A DNA stretch of 64,000 bases from Paratinospora sagittata. Lineage: Eukaryota; Streptophyta; Magnoliopsida; Ranunculales; Menispermaceae. How positions within the stretch are numbered: the stretch's first letter is position 1; each line of letters opens with the position of its first letter. Location: contig CM069600.1 in the NCBI GenBank assembly GCA_035771175.1, forward strand, positions 3,141,210 to 3,205,209, read 5' to 3'. Positions 22,030-34,829 of this stretch are shown piece by piece. Under the pieces are notes generated by a model. That model searched no databases, was not told the origin of the DNA, and saw only the letters and a list, made by a program, of their open reading frames with translations. A program made the translations under genes and the position numbers.

Positions 22030-24700
22030 TAAAAATACGCCTATTATTTATTCATTCTTAAAAATACACCTAATGATATGAAATTATAAGAATGCACCTA
22101 CTTGTCCAAAGTTTTGAATAATACAGCTAATCATTCAAATATTTCTATTGCTCCGTCAATCTTGAAAAATGTACACATATATAGAAGTTGTTTAACATAC
22201 ACTAGTATTTTCTTAATTCTGAAAATACAGCTGAAGACAGCAGTTTTTAAAAAACACACAAGTTTTTTTTTGGAATTTGAGATACACTTAACCCATGTTA
22301 ATTGTGTTTCAAAAAAAAAAAAAAAACACATGTTAATTTTAGAAATTATATGTAATCATCTATAATTTTTTTGTTTTAAATAAATTTGTTCGGGCTAGCC
22401 CTAATTATAGAATTAAACAAATATACTCTCGTAGTTTTATAATCTTAAAATAATTTTTTGTTTTTTTATACAAAAAACAAGTATAACTATATTGATAAGG
22501 TAAAAATATATACTTACTACATCAAAACATAATCATCTATAAATATATGAATAAGGAACCCTCAACTTCTTGATCTTACTAATCTTCTATAAATTTTGCA
22601 AATACATGTATTTTCTTAATTATGAAATGTGCAACATTATTTCGTAGTTTTAAAGAATCCGTTTAATTATAATAAATTTGAAACTACATGCAGTTATTAT
22701 AATTTTTCAATATAAAACTAACATTCACTAATTTTACAAATACACCAAGTATAATACAAATTTTAAAAATTGACTCAGTACTTCATTTTTCTTGTTCCCC
22801 CAACACCTAATATAACATAATTAAGAAAAAAAAAATACACTCAATAAACCTAATATATCATAATTTCATGAAAATATATTCAATAATTTTTTTAATATCC
22901 CTAACTTTTAAAATAACCTAGTACAAGTTAATCTTGAAAATACATCAAATTTACTGTAATTTATAAATATAAACCTAAACGGTTGTGATATTTTTTACTG
23001 TAATTTATAAATATACACCCAAACCTTAAACCCTAAAAATTCGAAATCATTTTTGTTTAAAATTTTATATTTAAAATATTATTAAATTTACAAAAAAAAT
23101 TAAAATTAAAATTTAATTGTTTAATATTTTGCAAAAAAAAAAAAAAATTTTATTTCTTTATCATATATTTTTTGTAAAATATTGTTAAGAAATCTATTTA
23201 TAATTAAAGTAAAACATTGTACAATGGTTATAACGCATTTAATGCTAGCATTTTTCACGGTTACAACGCATTTAAAACTAACGTTTTACTAAAAGAAAAA
23301 TGTTATTTTGACTGTTATAATTGTAATTTTAAGTGTAACTACACACTCACAATCATTAAATGAATGTGCGTTATACATCTCAATGTATGTAATAAATGAT
23401 CCAATGATTATGAATGTGTAGTTGTACTTAAAATTACAACTACAACAATCAAAATAGCATTCTCCTTAATAAAATGTTGTAAGCCTCTTACTTTAGGAAA
23501 TCTATTTATAATAAAAGTAAAACGTTGTAAAACGGTTACAGCGCATTTAATGCTAGCGTTTTTCATGGTTACAATGCATTTAACGTTGGCATTTTTCTTA
23601 AACGTTGTAGTCCTGTAACTTTAAGAAATACAACTTTTGTTTGGAAAGTCACTCATTACGCCCCAGAAGCGTCATTTACCCTTAGTAGTTAAGTAACTAT
23701 ATAAAACCCTATAATTTTAGTCAAAGTATACAGTTGACTTATACATATGTCAAGGTGTATGAGATGTATATTCCATACGTAGAAGACTTGTATAGTGATG
23801 TGTGATGTGTATTAATATGTGTTTTGATTGTATACTGGATGTGAATTGAGTTTATGAAAAGACAAGAAAAAGAAGAAGGAATTAGGACATACAAACTAGT
23901 TGATTTGTCTGGATTTGGGTGAGCTACACCACCTAAATTACTAATATTTTGAAAAATATTAATAAAATTACTGAATTTTTAAAGTTAAGTTTAATTATTT
24001 AATATTTTTGCAAGAAAGAGAAGTAGTTTTTTTTTTACTCTTACAACATATCATTTTACAAAATATTATTAAGAAATTGTGTTAAATATTTCAAATTAAT
24101 AATATATATTTTTTAAAATGTATTATTTTAATATTTAGAATGAAACTTTGTTTTTAAATCTTTATTTTTTACAAATTTAAATTTACATAAAGTAAATGTT
24201 GAAAATAATTTTTTAAAATATTATCAAAACCCTAAATCGTAAACCTTAAGTCCTAAACCTTAAACTCAAAAATCCAAAGCCCTAAATCCTATTTAATGAG
24301 AATTATATTTGAAAAATATTATTAAAATTACTAAAGTTTTAATGTTAAATTTAGTTGTTTAATATTTTGCAAATAGAAAAATAATTTTTTATTACTATTG
24401 TATAACATTTAAAAAATATTACTAAGAAATTGTGTTGAATATCTAAAAATATTAATAAATATTTTTTTAAAATTATTATTTAATATTTAGAAATAAACAT
24501 TATTTTTATGAAAACAACATTGTGTCGTGGATATTGAAAAATAATGTTTTTAAAACCTTATAAATACCCCGAAACTCTAAACCCTAAAAATCTCTATCCT
24601 ATTTGTCAAAAATTACATTTGAAAAGATATTATCGATTTTTGAAATAATAAATAAATAAACGAAGTAGATCATCATCATCGCTCCCTATTATCCTTTGTT
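22030..24700. repeat. AT-rich block of diverged direct repeats
   Basis: There are no genes. Three diverged copies of a unit containing attaaaattact, a ttagttgtttaatattttgcaa motif and a taagaaattgtgtt motif occur at about 23040-23210, 23940-24110 and 24300-24460. A second direct repeat, with gcatttaatgctagc and cggttacaacgcattt words, occurs at about 23205-23300 and 23500-23600. Short ccctaaa-type words occur at about 23020, 24227-24300 and 24582 but are too irregular to be a telomere array. Confidence 0.6.
23285..23468. mobile_element. Foldback MITE-like element
   Basis: The left arm (atgttattttgactgttata, then attgtaattttaagtgtaac) is the imperfect reverse complement of the right arm (acttaaaattacaactacaa, then caatcaaaatagcattctcc). 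The arms are about 70 bp each around a short centre, so a transcript could form a long hairpin. Long terminal inverted repeats without coding capacity fit a Mutator-type MITE, but the element ends and target-site duplication are not certain. Confidence 0.6.
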
Positions 24701-24719
24701 GAGATTGTGTCATTCTTTT

Positions 24720-27255
24720 GAGATCATCATCATCCTGAAAGTAGGTAAACATAGCCTAAAGTGAATCTCTTAGCATCTAGGCATCTAGCAAAATCGAAAT
24801 AGGAATACCCCACGATCTCTAAATGATCAGATCTCCTATATGTGAGCATGCAGTCTTTTGTTCTCTGTAAATACCTGATAACCCTCTTTGCTACTATCCA
24901 ATGATCCATACCAAGGTTACTAAGATATCTGCCTAACATTCCGGCTATGTACGCTATATCCGAACGCGTACATACCTGAGCATACATAAGACTCCCTACT
25001 GCAGATGCATAAGGAATCTCTTGCATTTCCTTATATTCAATTTCATTCTTGGGGCATTGACTGAGGCTGAATTTATCACCCTTAGCAATGGGTGTACTTC
25101 CTGGGGCACAACTTATCATGCCAAACCTTTCAAGCACCTTATCGATATAGCCTTTTTGTGATAATCCGAGAATACCCCGAAAACGATCTCGATGTATCTA
25201 AATTCCTAATACAAAGGAGGCGTCTCCAAGATCTTTCATCTCAAAACATTTTGAAAGAAATTTTGTGGTTTCGTGCAGTAAGCTTATATTGTTGCAAGCC
25301 AATAATATGTCATCGACATATAAAACCAGGAAGATATACTTATTTCCACTGAATTTGTGATAAATGCAACTATCAACAGATATTTCCTCAAAAACAATAA
25401 GGAAATAACCTGATGAAACTTATGGTAACGTTGACGGGAAGCTTGTTTGAGACTGTAGATGGATTTTTTAAGCTTACAAACCATAAACTTTGGATCTCCA
25501 GTTACAAAGTTCTTTGGCTACATCATATAAATTGTTTCCTCAATGTCTCCACTGTGAAGCGCAGTTTTTACATCAATCTGATGTAGCTCAAGATCATAAT
25601 GAGCTACTAGTACCATAATAGTCATGAATGAGTCTTTCAAAGATACTGGAGAGAAAGTCTATTTATAATCGATGTCTTCTTTTTTAGTAAAACCCCTGGC
25701 AACAAGACGAGTTTTGTATCTCTTGGTCTTAAATATCCATTTGCAACCAATGAGTTTTTTTCCTTCATGCAATTCGACGAGATCCCAAATGTCGTTGTCT
25801 TTCATGAATTTCATTTCATCCTTCATGGCATTGATCCACTGTTGGGATTTAAAACTTTGTTTGGCTTGAGTGAAATTGATTGGATCATTTTCCACTCCTA
25901 TATCAAACTTACGTTCTTGAAGATAAAAAAACATAATCATCAGAAATTACGTTCCTTCTCTCCCTTGTAGATCTCCTTAATGGTACAATTTCTTGAGGTT
26001 ATTGAGTTTGCTCTTCAGGAGCAACTTCCTCATTTTGGACAGGGAGTTGTTGAATATTGTCTTGTAATTCCGAATTTACTTCTTGAATAATGTTAGGTAT
26101 AAGAACCTGATCATTTTCAATAGCAACTATAGGAAGAGAAACAAATTCCTCCTCAAAGACAATATTCATCACTTTATCTCTCTTCCCAAACTCAGCATCC
26201 TCAAGGAATCTTGCATTCCCCGTCTCGAAGAAGGACCATGTAGAGGGGTCATAAAATTTGAAACCTCTAGACCACTTAACGTATCCAACAAAATTGCAGC
26301 TAACAGTTCTTAAGTCCAATTTCTTTTCATGTGGCCTGTAAGGCCTAGCCTCAGCTGGACATCCCCAGACATGCAAGTGCCTAATGCTAGGCTTCTTGCC
26401 TGTCCATAACTCATATTGGGGTTTTAGCTAATGATTTTCTAGGAACTTTGTTGAGTATGTAAACTACAGTCTTAAGCACGTCTCCCCAAAGTGATTCAGG
26501 TAAAGAAGAATGACTAATCATACTTCTTACCACGTCCTTAAGTGTTCGGTTTCGTCGCTTAGGAACACCATTCATGTTGGGTTTCCCCCGCATTGTGTAT
26601 TGTTGGACAATTCCACATTCATCTAGGTACTAAACAAAGGACCTTGAACATTGTTCACCTGATTCGTCATACCTACTGTAGTATTCACCACCACCACGAT
26701 CAAATTTGACAGCCTTAATTTTCTTGTCGGATTGATTTTCAACTTCGGCTTTGAAAGCTTTAAATATGGCCAGAGATTGTGACTTGTCATTAATTAAATA
26801 GAGGTACTCATAGCGAGAGTAATCGTCTATGAACGTGATAAAATATTGTTGTTCATTCCAATTAGTTATAGGGAATGGACCACATATATCAGTATGTATC
26901 AGTTCTAAGACTTGGGAACACCTATTGGCACCTAATTTACACGTGTTTGTCTGTTTGCCCTTAATACACTCAACATAGACTGTAAAATTAGTTAAGTCAA
27001 GCGGGTCAAGAATTCCTTCTGACACAAGTCGTTGTATTCTCTATTTAGAGATATGTCATAATCGTTTGTGCAACAACTTGGAAGGATTCTTTGTTAACTT
27101 GCGTTTTGTACCACGTTTCTCAATTTGCAAGGATTCATAATTAGAGGCAGTGGTATCTAATTTATAAAGATTATCATTCAAAAAACCATTGGATTTTGGA
27201 ATCTTTAAAAAGACTAAATTTATTATTTCCACAAATAAAAACCCATTTATCCTTA
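24720..27255 (-). mobile_element. Truncated Ty1/copia retrotransposon polyprotein
   Basis: Minus-strand pieces run in the copia order. Integrase is at about 27025-26411 (HTDICGPFPI, FIDDYSRYEYLYL, KFDRGGGEYYS, then the HVWGCPAEARPYRP block at 26376). Reverse transcriptase is at 25940-25284 (WINAMKDEMKFMKDNDIWDL, GCKWIFKTKR, LVARGFTKKEDIDY, LKKSIYSLKQASRQ). The RT/RNase H boundary is at 25137-24730 (YASAVGSLMYAQVCTRSDIAY, ending in GYVYLLSG). Stops and frame changes occur throughout, and no LTRs were found at either end. It is an inactive internal fragment. Its right edge abuts a dihydropteroate synthase fragment. Confidence 0.92.
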
Positions 27256-27543
27256 AAATGTATCCACAGATAAAAGCTTGCTCTCCACCTCAGGTAACTT
27301 GAGAACAGCTTTTAAGACGGGCATTAACCTATCTAGTTCTTCCTCTGCTGATATCATAGGTGCAAATGGTCGTGTAGATTGTGAACCCATATCGATAATA
27401 TCTACTCCCTCAGAGATCATTAACCGGATTTCTTTCCATCACTGAAAACTATCTGGGGTCAAATTAAGAACACCCATTACATGTGTCTTCTCTGACCAGT
27501 CCAATAAAAGGTTTCCAATGGGTAAAACTCGTCTTAGCCTATC
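27256..27543 (-). pseudogene. Dihydropteroate synthase (HPPK/DHPS) gene fragment
   Basis: The minus strand encodes WSEKTHVMGVLNLTPDSF, then RLMISEGVDIIDMGSQSTRP, ISAEEELDRLMPVLKAVL and ESKLLSVDTF. These are the pterin-binding N-terminal blocks of dihydropteroate synthase, an enzyme of folate synthesis that in plants is fused to HPPK and works in mitochondria. The stretch between TPDSF and RLMIS is shortened and frameshifted (a TGA follows), and the frame stops right after VDTF. Only about 95 residues of a much longer protein are present, so it is a captured or relocated fragment. It adjoins the copia fragment with no visible spacer. Confidence 0.82.
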
Positions 27544-28600
27544 TGTAACACCCCGTAGTTTTAATTATACACCTATGTTGATGAATACGTATATGTACAC
27601 GTATACGTCGATAAGAGTTAAACGTATATGTGTATAAACATACATAAATTAATTAGATTGTATTATTAAATGTCATACTATCATTAAATTATAAGATGAT
27701 ATTAGTATGAGATGAATAAATGACCTTGAAATTGATATTAGTATAAGGTATAAGATGATATAAATATTATATATTTCTCATTCTCTTATCTCATTCTCTC
27801 ATCTCTCTCTAATGTAAAAACAAAAGAAAAAAAAAACGGAGAAGAAGAAACAGAGAACGCTGAGAACGAGGGGAAAGAAGAGAAAAAAAAAAAAAAAAAC
27901 GTGAAATTTTCCCCGAATCAAGACCTACGGTAACTGTTTTTCACTCTATTTCTTCGTGAACTTAATATTTAAGCTAGATGCAATATTTCTTTCAGATTAA
28001 TTTTTACTGTGAGAGCTATTTTACTGCGTTTTCAAAAATTAAAATTTTGACTCAACGTGTATAGTTAATGCTAGACGACTCAGTATAGAGAAACAACAAA
28101 ATGGATACATATAAAACTTTTAACACTGATACAAAATAAAATTCAATGTTTTTAGTACTTCTAATTCTTTCTTTATTTATAAGAACTTACCAATTTTATC
28201 GAGCATAGAGATGATATAGATCCTTGCACCAGCTATTTCAGAGTTGCTAATGCAAATTACGAATTCTGTTTAAATATTGACTATTTAAAGCCTATTTTTA
28301 TTAGGGTGCCGACACTTTTTTTTTTCCAAGACTGCCACCCAAGTCAATATTGCAAGAAAGAAACCAAAACTATTTTTTTTTACCATAACCACATTAAAAG
28401 ATTTTTTCTAAAAGAAAAAGAAATGACAACTTCTAAGGACTGGAAAACGGTAAACTTCTCCATATCCTGGGCATTTTTCAAACTGCTTATGGAAATTAAA
28501 GCTTCATATATATTTGTAGTTCTTGACAAAGAATGGATATCCATGTCTAAGCACCAATGAAGAAAAGCACAACGATATTGGAAAAGACATCATGACACCT
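27541..28600. other. Non-coding stretch, possible LTR-like start
   Basis: It begins tctgtaacaccccgtag; tgtaacacccc is a common left end of plant LTRs, but a matching right end was not found. It also holds repeated acgtatatgt words at about 27585-27650, an A/G-rich run near 27820-27900, and no recognisable gene. Confidence 0.35.
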
Positions 28601-29119
28601 AGATCATCAAAACTTACCCATGAGCAGGAAGAAATGGATGCAAAAATGACCCTGATCTTGGTGCACCGTCTGAATCATTCCTGTTAGATCTTATTGTTGC
28701 AGATGGAACTGAGACTTGGTCAGTGCCACTAGAGAAGGGAGGGAAATGATGGTCCCAACTGTGATAATGCAGATCAATAGCAGTGAAAGTATGGGAAGAT
28801 GAGATTTCACTCGGTCCAGACAAACCACTCCAATTATGATTGAAACTAGGGCCATCACCAGCATTCTCACTGGAGTTTGAGGATGAGGGTTGGAGAGGTT
28901 GGAAGTAAGCAACATAGGGGCATGAATGGGAACCCGATGGTGCAGCCGTATGCTCTGCATAGATGGCATGGTGACCCAATGGATCATGATCTGCAACGAA
29001 GGATAATGCCATCATTGTATAAATATTAAAAATTACTAAAAGGAAGTTTGAGCAAAAAATCACAAGTTAAATAAAAAGAGCCTTACATGCATTTGATGGC
29101 GATTCTCCTTCCCTGAAAA

Positions 29120-32100
29120 ATTTGAAACGTGAACACATTAGATGGAACTTAAAAACAGAAAAACATTCTTCAATTGATATATGCCAAAAGAACAGGAAAG
29201 TTGATGAGAAAGATAGGGTTAAAGTAAACTTCCATAGCCCTTCAAAAAGAATCAAGTACAAGAGGCTAGGACAAGCAGGAATACAATGAAATACACAAGA
29301 AAACAACAGAGCAGATTAGCAGAATAACACCACATTAACCCTATCCACCATAACTAATCAATTGATAGTTCAAATTCCATGGATTCCCGCAAAGAGACCA
29401 GGCTTCCAGCCCCTGAGAGATCTCTCCTTTTTTTCGCAGGAACCATTAACACCCTTCTGGTGAAGAGCCACAAGCTCTTGGATTACTCAATTCATCCCTG
29501 ATCCCTTGAAGGAGCAAATTAGTGGTAGGTTCAACCAAATCTTAGCACACAGACAAAAGTCAAAAATGGTTGTGACACCAAATGCATACGTATCATATTT
29601 TAGGATCTTACCTGAAAAGCATAGCAGACCAAAAAAATTAAAAATTAAAGACATCTCCATTTGAAGAAGAACTTGAGGAAGTGTCAAATTGAAGCTACAC
29701 CATCTTAGTAGATTTCCTCGACTTTGTTACATTTGTGATGCTCTATGATTTTTTTTTTTTACCGGAGCATATTTTGTTTTTGCTTTAAATCTTATCTTGA
29801 TTGTTTATTTTGGTTTTTCAACATTTTGTTTTGTTTTAATATGCTCCATTGCTTAAGATTTTTAATTTAGGAATGTTCAATTTTTTTACTTTAACTTCTC
29901 TCCTCTATAGTTGAGAAAAATAAGTGAGATTTTGTGGGGAAAAATGTGGGCCCAATAAAAATTTTCTAGAGAAAAATTTGGGAGTCCAACCACAAGTCAT
30001 ATTTTCTTAAAAAAAAATCCAATACTTTCTCAAGAAAAAAACTATTTTCTCAAGTGAGAATGATAAGGGAGGTTACTATTTTCTGAATTATCAAATACGG
30101 TTTGACATAGTTAAAGATGCGGTCGACTGTTAAATATCATTTCCATCATCATTGAAGCCTTGTTCCAACTAAATGAGAGTAAAGAGAAAAGAAAACCACC
30201 ACAAAAAGAGAAGGGTAGATCCTTTTTTCACTTCTCTTATACCTCTTTTGTTAAGGATTTATATATGTTGAAGACAAAGTTCAACTCCAAACTAATGTCT
30301 CCATTAGCAGCAAAACGGACTCCCAAGGTGCAAAATGACGATATATCTCTAAGGATTCAAGGCCAGTGAGAGTTGCATTGAAGCAGCTGCTCAGTATTCA
30401 GTCTTTGGCTTGACCAGCCTTGATGTGGCTCTCAATATCCACAACTTGCCGACCAACCTTATGAACACAAACCAACAGAATGTGACAAGTAGCAAGGGCT
30501 TCATCGCCTTCCCATCCAACCTTAGGGAATATCAGAGCTTTACCCTTTCATCACCCTAGCCTTATCCTAATCTTAGCTTCCTTCAACACCTTAATAAACA
30601 TATCTACCAAATGCAATATCAAGGACATTTTAGAAACTTTTGAAGTCCACTCCTAAAGAAGACAAATACACCAAGAAGAAGAAGAAGAGAGATGACTAAA
30701 ACAACTCTAACAGTAATACCTAAAGGTTACAACAATACACGCACACAAATACATATAGTTCCTTATTTCTTCTCAAAAAGAAAAGGAAATGTGAAGTCTC
30801 TGATTCATCTTTTCAAGTATTTTTTTATTATTAAGAGAATTATTACAAATGACCAGAAGATCACTACTATTTTCAAAATTATCGAAGTACCACTCTGGTT
30901 CCTATTGTACAAAAAGTATCCAATGGGGTTTTCCATGCATCAGTTTAGAGATTTTTCAATTGATTTATATAAGAAATTAAAATCTTTTTTTGTAAAAACT
31001 CTCCTTATTTTTGGTGGCTATTCTAAACTTTAGACACAAAATATTGAAAAGTCAGAGTTAGTAATTGTACACACACACACACACTACAATCTTTCTCATT
31101 TGTTTCAGTGATTGGGTGTAGTATTTTTAGCGGCTATGCTAAACTTTAGTCATAATATTGAACAGCCATGATTAGTAAATTAAAAAAAAAAAACTATATA
31201 ATATGCAGAATTTGGCAGATTTTGGTTAGTATCAGTGTGAGGTCTAGATGAACAATATACAGAATTGCTAGCTATATCAGAATTATTGAGGCAGAAATCA
31301 AGACGTGTCTGTGTGATTTAATTTTTTTTTTTTTAGAAGAAGCAATAGAAACTTGTATTAATACTTGTAAGGTAAGCTGTACACTCCTTTTCATAAGATA
31401 TGAAAGGTGTCTCCTGAACCTACATGTTTACAAAATTGTAATGACCTCCCAGTTGTCCAAAGTTTCACATTTCCTTTAATGGGGCTAATCCCTACCCATA
31501 TACATGCAATTACCCCAATTTAGCACCCAATCCGAAATTGAAAGACCCTTTTCATAATTGAAAATGCATTTTCAAATAGAGTTACTAAATGACATGTAGA
31601 AGATATCCTTAAAACTCAGCCAAATACAAATCTTGTTCCTCATTATCTAGAACGCACACTTTGGAATGTGCATGTCAAATATAGTCTTAATGTATACAAA
31701 ATGCATGGAGTCAATTTAGTAATAGAACAAGAAGTGCACATCTTACCATAAACAAAAACTAAAAGTATCTGATGCAGTGCCCCGTAGATGGCATCTGTTT
31801 AAGGGGAATGATTTATACATATCTATACAGTTTATATGCTGCAAATACTCATAGAGGTCAGTGTTTGGTCTTTTTTTCTCCAAAGTTCTCTAAAATTAAA
31901 CTTTTAAACTCTATGGTCATCTTTTATTTTCAACATTAGTTATAGGGTCAATATAGTAATTTAAGTAGTTTAACAAGCCTTTACTTCCCTTCTACATCTC
32001 CGCCTTTTGAGCTTATTTAACATGTGATTTTCCAATTTACCATTTTCAGTCCAAACACTGTATTCCTTTTCATCTTCATTCCATTGAAGGATCAAAAAAC

Positions 32101-33180
32101 TTGAATTTGGCCTAAATTTCAATTCCTTAAAATTCAGACTTAATTCTGGAAATTCCAATTCGACGTGAAAATTTTTTGCAAAAATTTGACATTGTAAAAA
32201 AAAATTAATTCAAATGTTTTCCAGATCAACTTTTCTTTTAGCTTAGCTAAAACAAACACAATTATATAATTAAAACTCATTAAATTATAAAATATTATAG
32301 TTTAAAATAAGATTTTATAATCTTTGTATTACTTTTTTTTTTTTTTTGATAACTTAGTGGTATCCGGACCTTCGGCCCGACTAATCCACTAAGGCCCCTG
32401 GCGAAATAGAGTGGGAGCCACCCCAATGGCCAATGTTGATAAGGCAAGAGTCGAACTCATGACCTCGTTTCGTGAGACGAGAGCCCCGAGCCACTCAGCC
32501 AACCAAGTGTTGGTTATAATCTTCGTATTACTTGACACATATTATATGAGTAACAGGCTATTTTATTTTAAATGAGAGGTTTGTAAATCTCATTTTGCTT
32601 CTTCCTTTACTGCTTCTTTAGTTTCTATCTATTACATATGACATTGTACTTCAATCATATATACTTTTATTCTTTAAGAATATCTTCTAACAAAAGTTAA
32701 AGATGCCATTGTTTTTCTCAAAATTGAAAAATACGAAAGAGTTTTTTTAATTTTAGAAATTATTTTGATATTTCACCGAACTTTGAGAAAATTTTTGTCG
32801 TAATTTGATTGCATTTAATTCAATAAAATTGAAGTTTTGGAAATTTTTGTCAAATATTGATTTCATGTTTCCATTTTCATACAAAAAGATGCATTCTTAC
32901 TCTTCTACTCATAAACAACATTCGTATCTTTTATCAAAACAATAATAATAATATTGGTTATACACATAATTTAAAAATTTTTTGAACGAAAAATCTTAAT
33001 TTTTAGTAAATAAACAATAAAAATCAAGTGCAATGCACAAGTACACGCACGACATACTAGTCACTAGTATCTAATTAAAGCAAGCATATCTAATATAGTT
33101 AACAAATACTAATCCAAACTTCAAACTTCACAAATTGAAGTAGAAAATAACAAAATTATAAGCTCCTAAATGAAATATCA
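29120..33180. other. RFI2-like intron with an unassigned exon-like patch
   Basis: The stretch is mostly AT-rich. At about 30290-30650 the plus strand has a more gene-like composition with short open frames (SPLAAKRTPKVQNDDISLRI, then GLTSLDVALNIHNLPTNLMN and FIAFPSNLREYQSFTLSSP) broken by stops; I cannot assign it to a family. A T run followed by agaagcaatagaaacttgta at about 31321-31360 resembles a LINE 3' end on the minus strand. Confidence 0.4.
32316..32532 (-). mobile_element. tRNA-derived SINE with 18-bp target-site duplication
   Basis: Read on the minus strand, the element opens just inside 32514 with ttggttggctgagtggctc (A box) and later catgagttcgactcttgcc (B box), and ends in a poly-A run at 32334-32346. 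Flanking 18-bp direct repeats at 32316-32333 (tataatctttgtattact) and 32515-32532 differ by one base. The 5' part looks serine-tRNA-like. The element is compact, about 180 bp, and lies in the RFI2-like intron. Confidence 0.9.
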
Positions 33181-33559
33181 TGCTTACTCAAATGATGGAG
33201 GAACACGAGTCAATCCACTAAATGGGCATCAGTGAATTCCAAACGGCTGCAAAACACATTCAGAAACCAAAAACAGAAATAGAGAAGTGGTCAAATGATA
33301 CAAAAACACATTCACAACTATTTCCTTACTTTAATGAAAAGGAAAATAAACCACTAAAAAGCACGATGGCACTGGAAAATGAAGAAATCAAAAACAGAGA
33401 TCAAAGATGAAATAAAAAATCACAAGGGTTCTAGCAAGCACCAAAATATTCATAATAGCTATATACAAGTTTGTAGCAATTCATTTCTACGACATAAGCA
33501 AGTTATTGGAGGCATGAGGGGAAGAGAGAGAGAGACACACACAGAGAGAGAGGATAGTT

Positions 33560-34800
33560 TATCTCTAATTAGCATTTTGGTAGGAGTGGCTAGAACAATG
33601 GAGAGATTGATAAAGGATTTATGGTGGAAAGGAGTGGATGAAGGAAAGAAGGATCATCTAGCAGTTTGGGACAACGTCATCAGACCAAAGGAGAAAGGGA
33701 ACTTAGGGATGTGAAACATCAAGGCTAAGAATAGGGCATCGGCAACTAAGTGGTTATCGAGGTTCTCTGAAATAGAATTCTTTTTGGGCCAAAGCCATTA
33801 AAAGCAAAAAAGGGACTGCAAAAAAATTCACACATAGGAGTCCTTAGAAATTTATTGTGCCAATTTACCATGAATTCCAAAATCTCATCAAGTTCACCCT
33901 TGGCAGGGAGATGCTTATCTGCTTTTGGGAGGACAAATGGTGCAGGTCCTCTAGCTTGGCCAATTCCTTTCCTTCCCTCTATAAACTTTCAGATTTGAAC
34001 TAATTCTTCCTTTATTCAAAGGGATGAGTCTACTAGTTTATTTGTCTCATGGAATTTCCATTTTGTTTGAATTCCTCACGATAGGGAAATTAGGGAGATA
34101 GAAGAGCTATTAGAGAGATAAGAGGGAGTGAGAGTGAGAGAAAATCTTGAGATAGACGTATTTGGAATGGTGATCCCTCTGGCATCTTTTCTGGTAGATC
34201 CTTCTTCTCCTCCCTTACAGATTTTGAAGCCTTCCCTCCTTTGCCCCATCCGAATTTCATTTGGAAATCCCAAGTCCCCTCCAAGGTTAAAATCTTGGCT
34301 TGGCTCGTGTCTAAGAGGAGGTGAACATTTGTGACAACTTGCAGAAGAGAAGACCATACTTGTGCATCTCTCCAAATTGGTGCATTCTTTGTAGACACAA
34401 ATGAGAAATAGCTGACCACTTATCCACCAGTATGGAACTTGACAGCTGCAGAGGGACCTCATGGAGTTTGAGTGGGACAGGACACTGAACGCCGCCATCA
34501 ACAATTGATGACATGTTTGGATTCCCTAACTCCAATACCCCACATTCACTCCAAGACCTTCTGCATATTTTGAAGAACAGCTATTATGGCCTTGAATTGG
34601 TCAATGTGGTGTGAAAGAAATGACAGAATTTTCAACCATAGAGCTCACATAAGGGGTCTTTTATGGGACATAGTTAAGTCAAGAACTAAGTTGTGGGTTG
34701 TTTCGAGGATTCAGGAATTGGGACTCTCTTTAGGAGATTTGAGCAACAAATGGGCTCCTCTTTTGTAAATTTTCCCTTCTTTTAATATATTTATTACTGG
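33560..34800 (+). pseudogene. LINE ORF2 C-terminal fragment (RT end and zf-RVT)
   Basis: The plus strand carries MERLIKDLWWKGVDEGKKDH, LAVWDNVIRPKEKGNLGM, a degraded linker, then NWSMWCERNDRIFNHR and a TKLWVVSRIQELGLSLGDL ending, which correspond in order to the RT tail and zf-RVT region of plant L1-type LINEs. Many stops and frameshifts interrupt it. It is an old 5'-truncated insertion in the RFI2-like intron. A degraded A-rich tail follows at about 34800-34830. Confidence 0.8.
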
Positions 34801-34829
34801 TTCCATGTTCAAAAGAAAACCAAGAAAAA

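Noticed and set aside
22102..22365. Plus-strand 87-residue frame in AT-rich DNA
   Set aside because: Composition-driven open frame ending in a poly-lysine run from an A tract.
24227..24600. Interstitial telomere repeats (ccctaaa words)
   Set aside because: The words are scattered, mutated and never in a regular 7-bp array.
28691..28996. Alternative minus-strand frame beginning MQIMIHWVTM
   Set aside because: Overlaps the conserved RFI2-like frame and has no family features.
32440..32514. Serine tRNA gene
   Set aside because: The A and B boxes are present, but the sequence is embedded in a 180-bp unit with poly-A and a target-site duplication, and no acceptor stem closes. It is a SINE.
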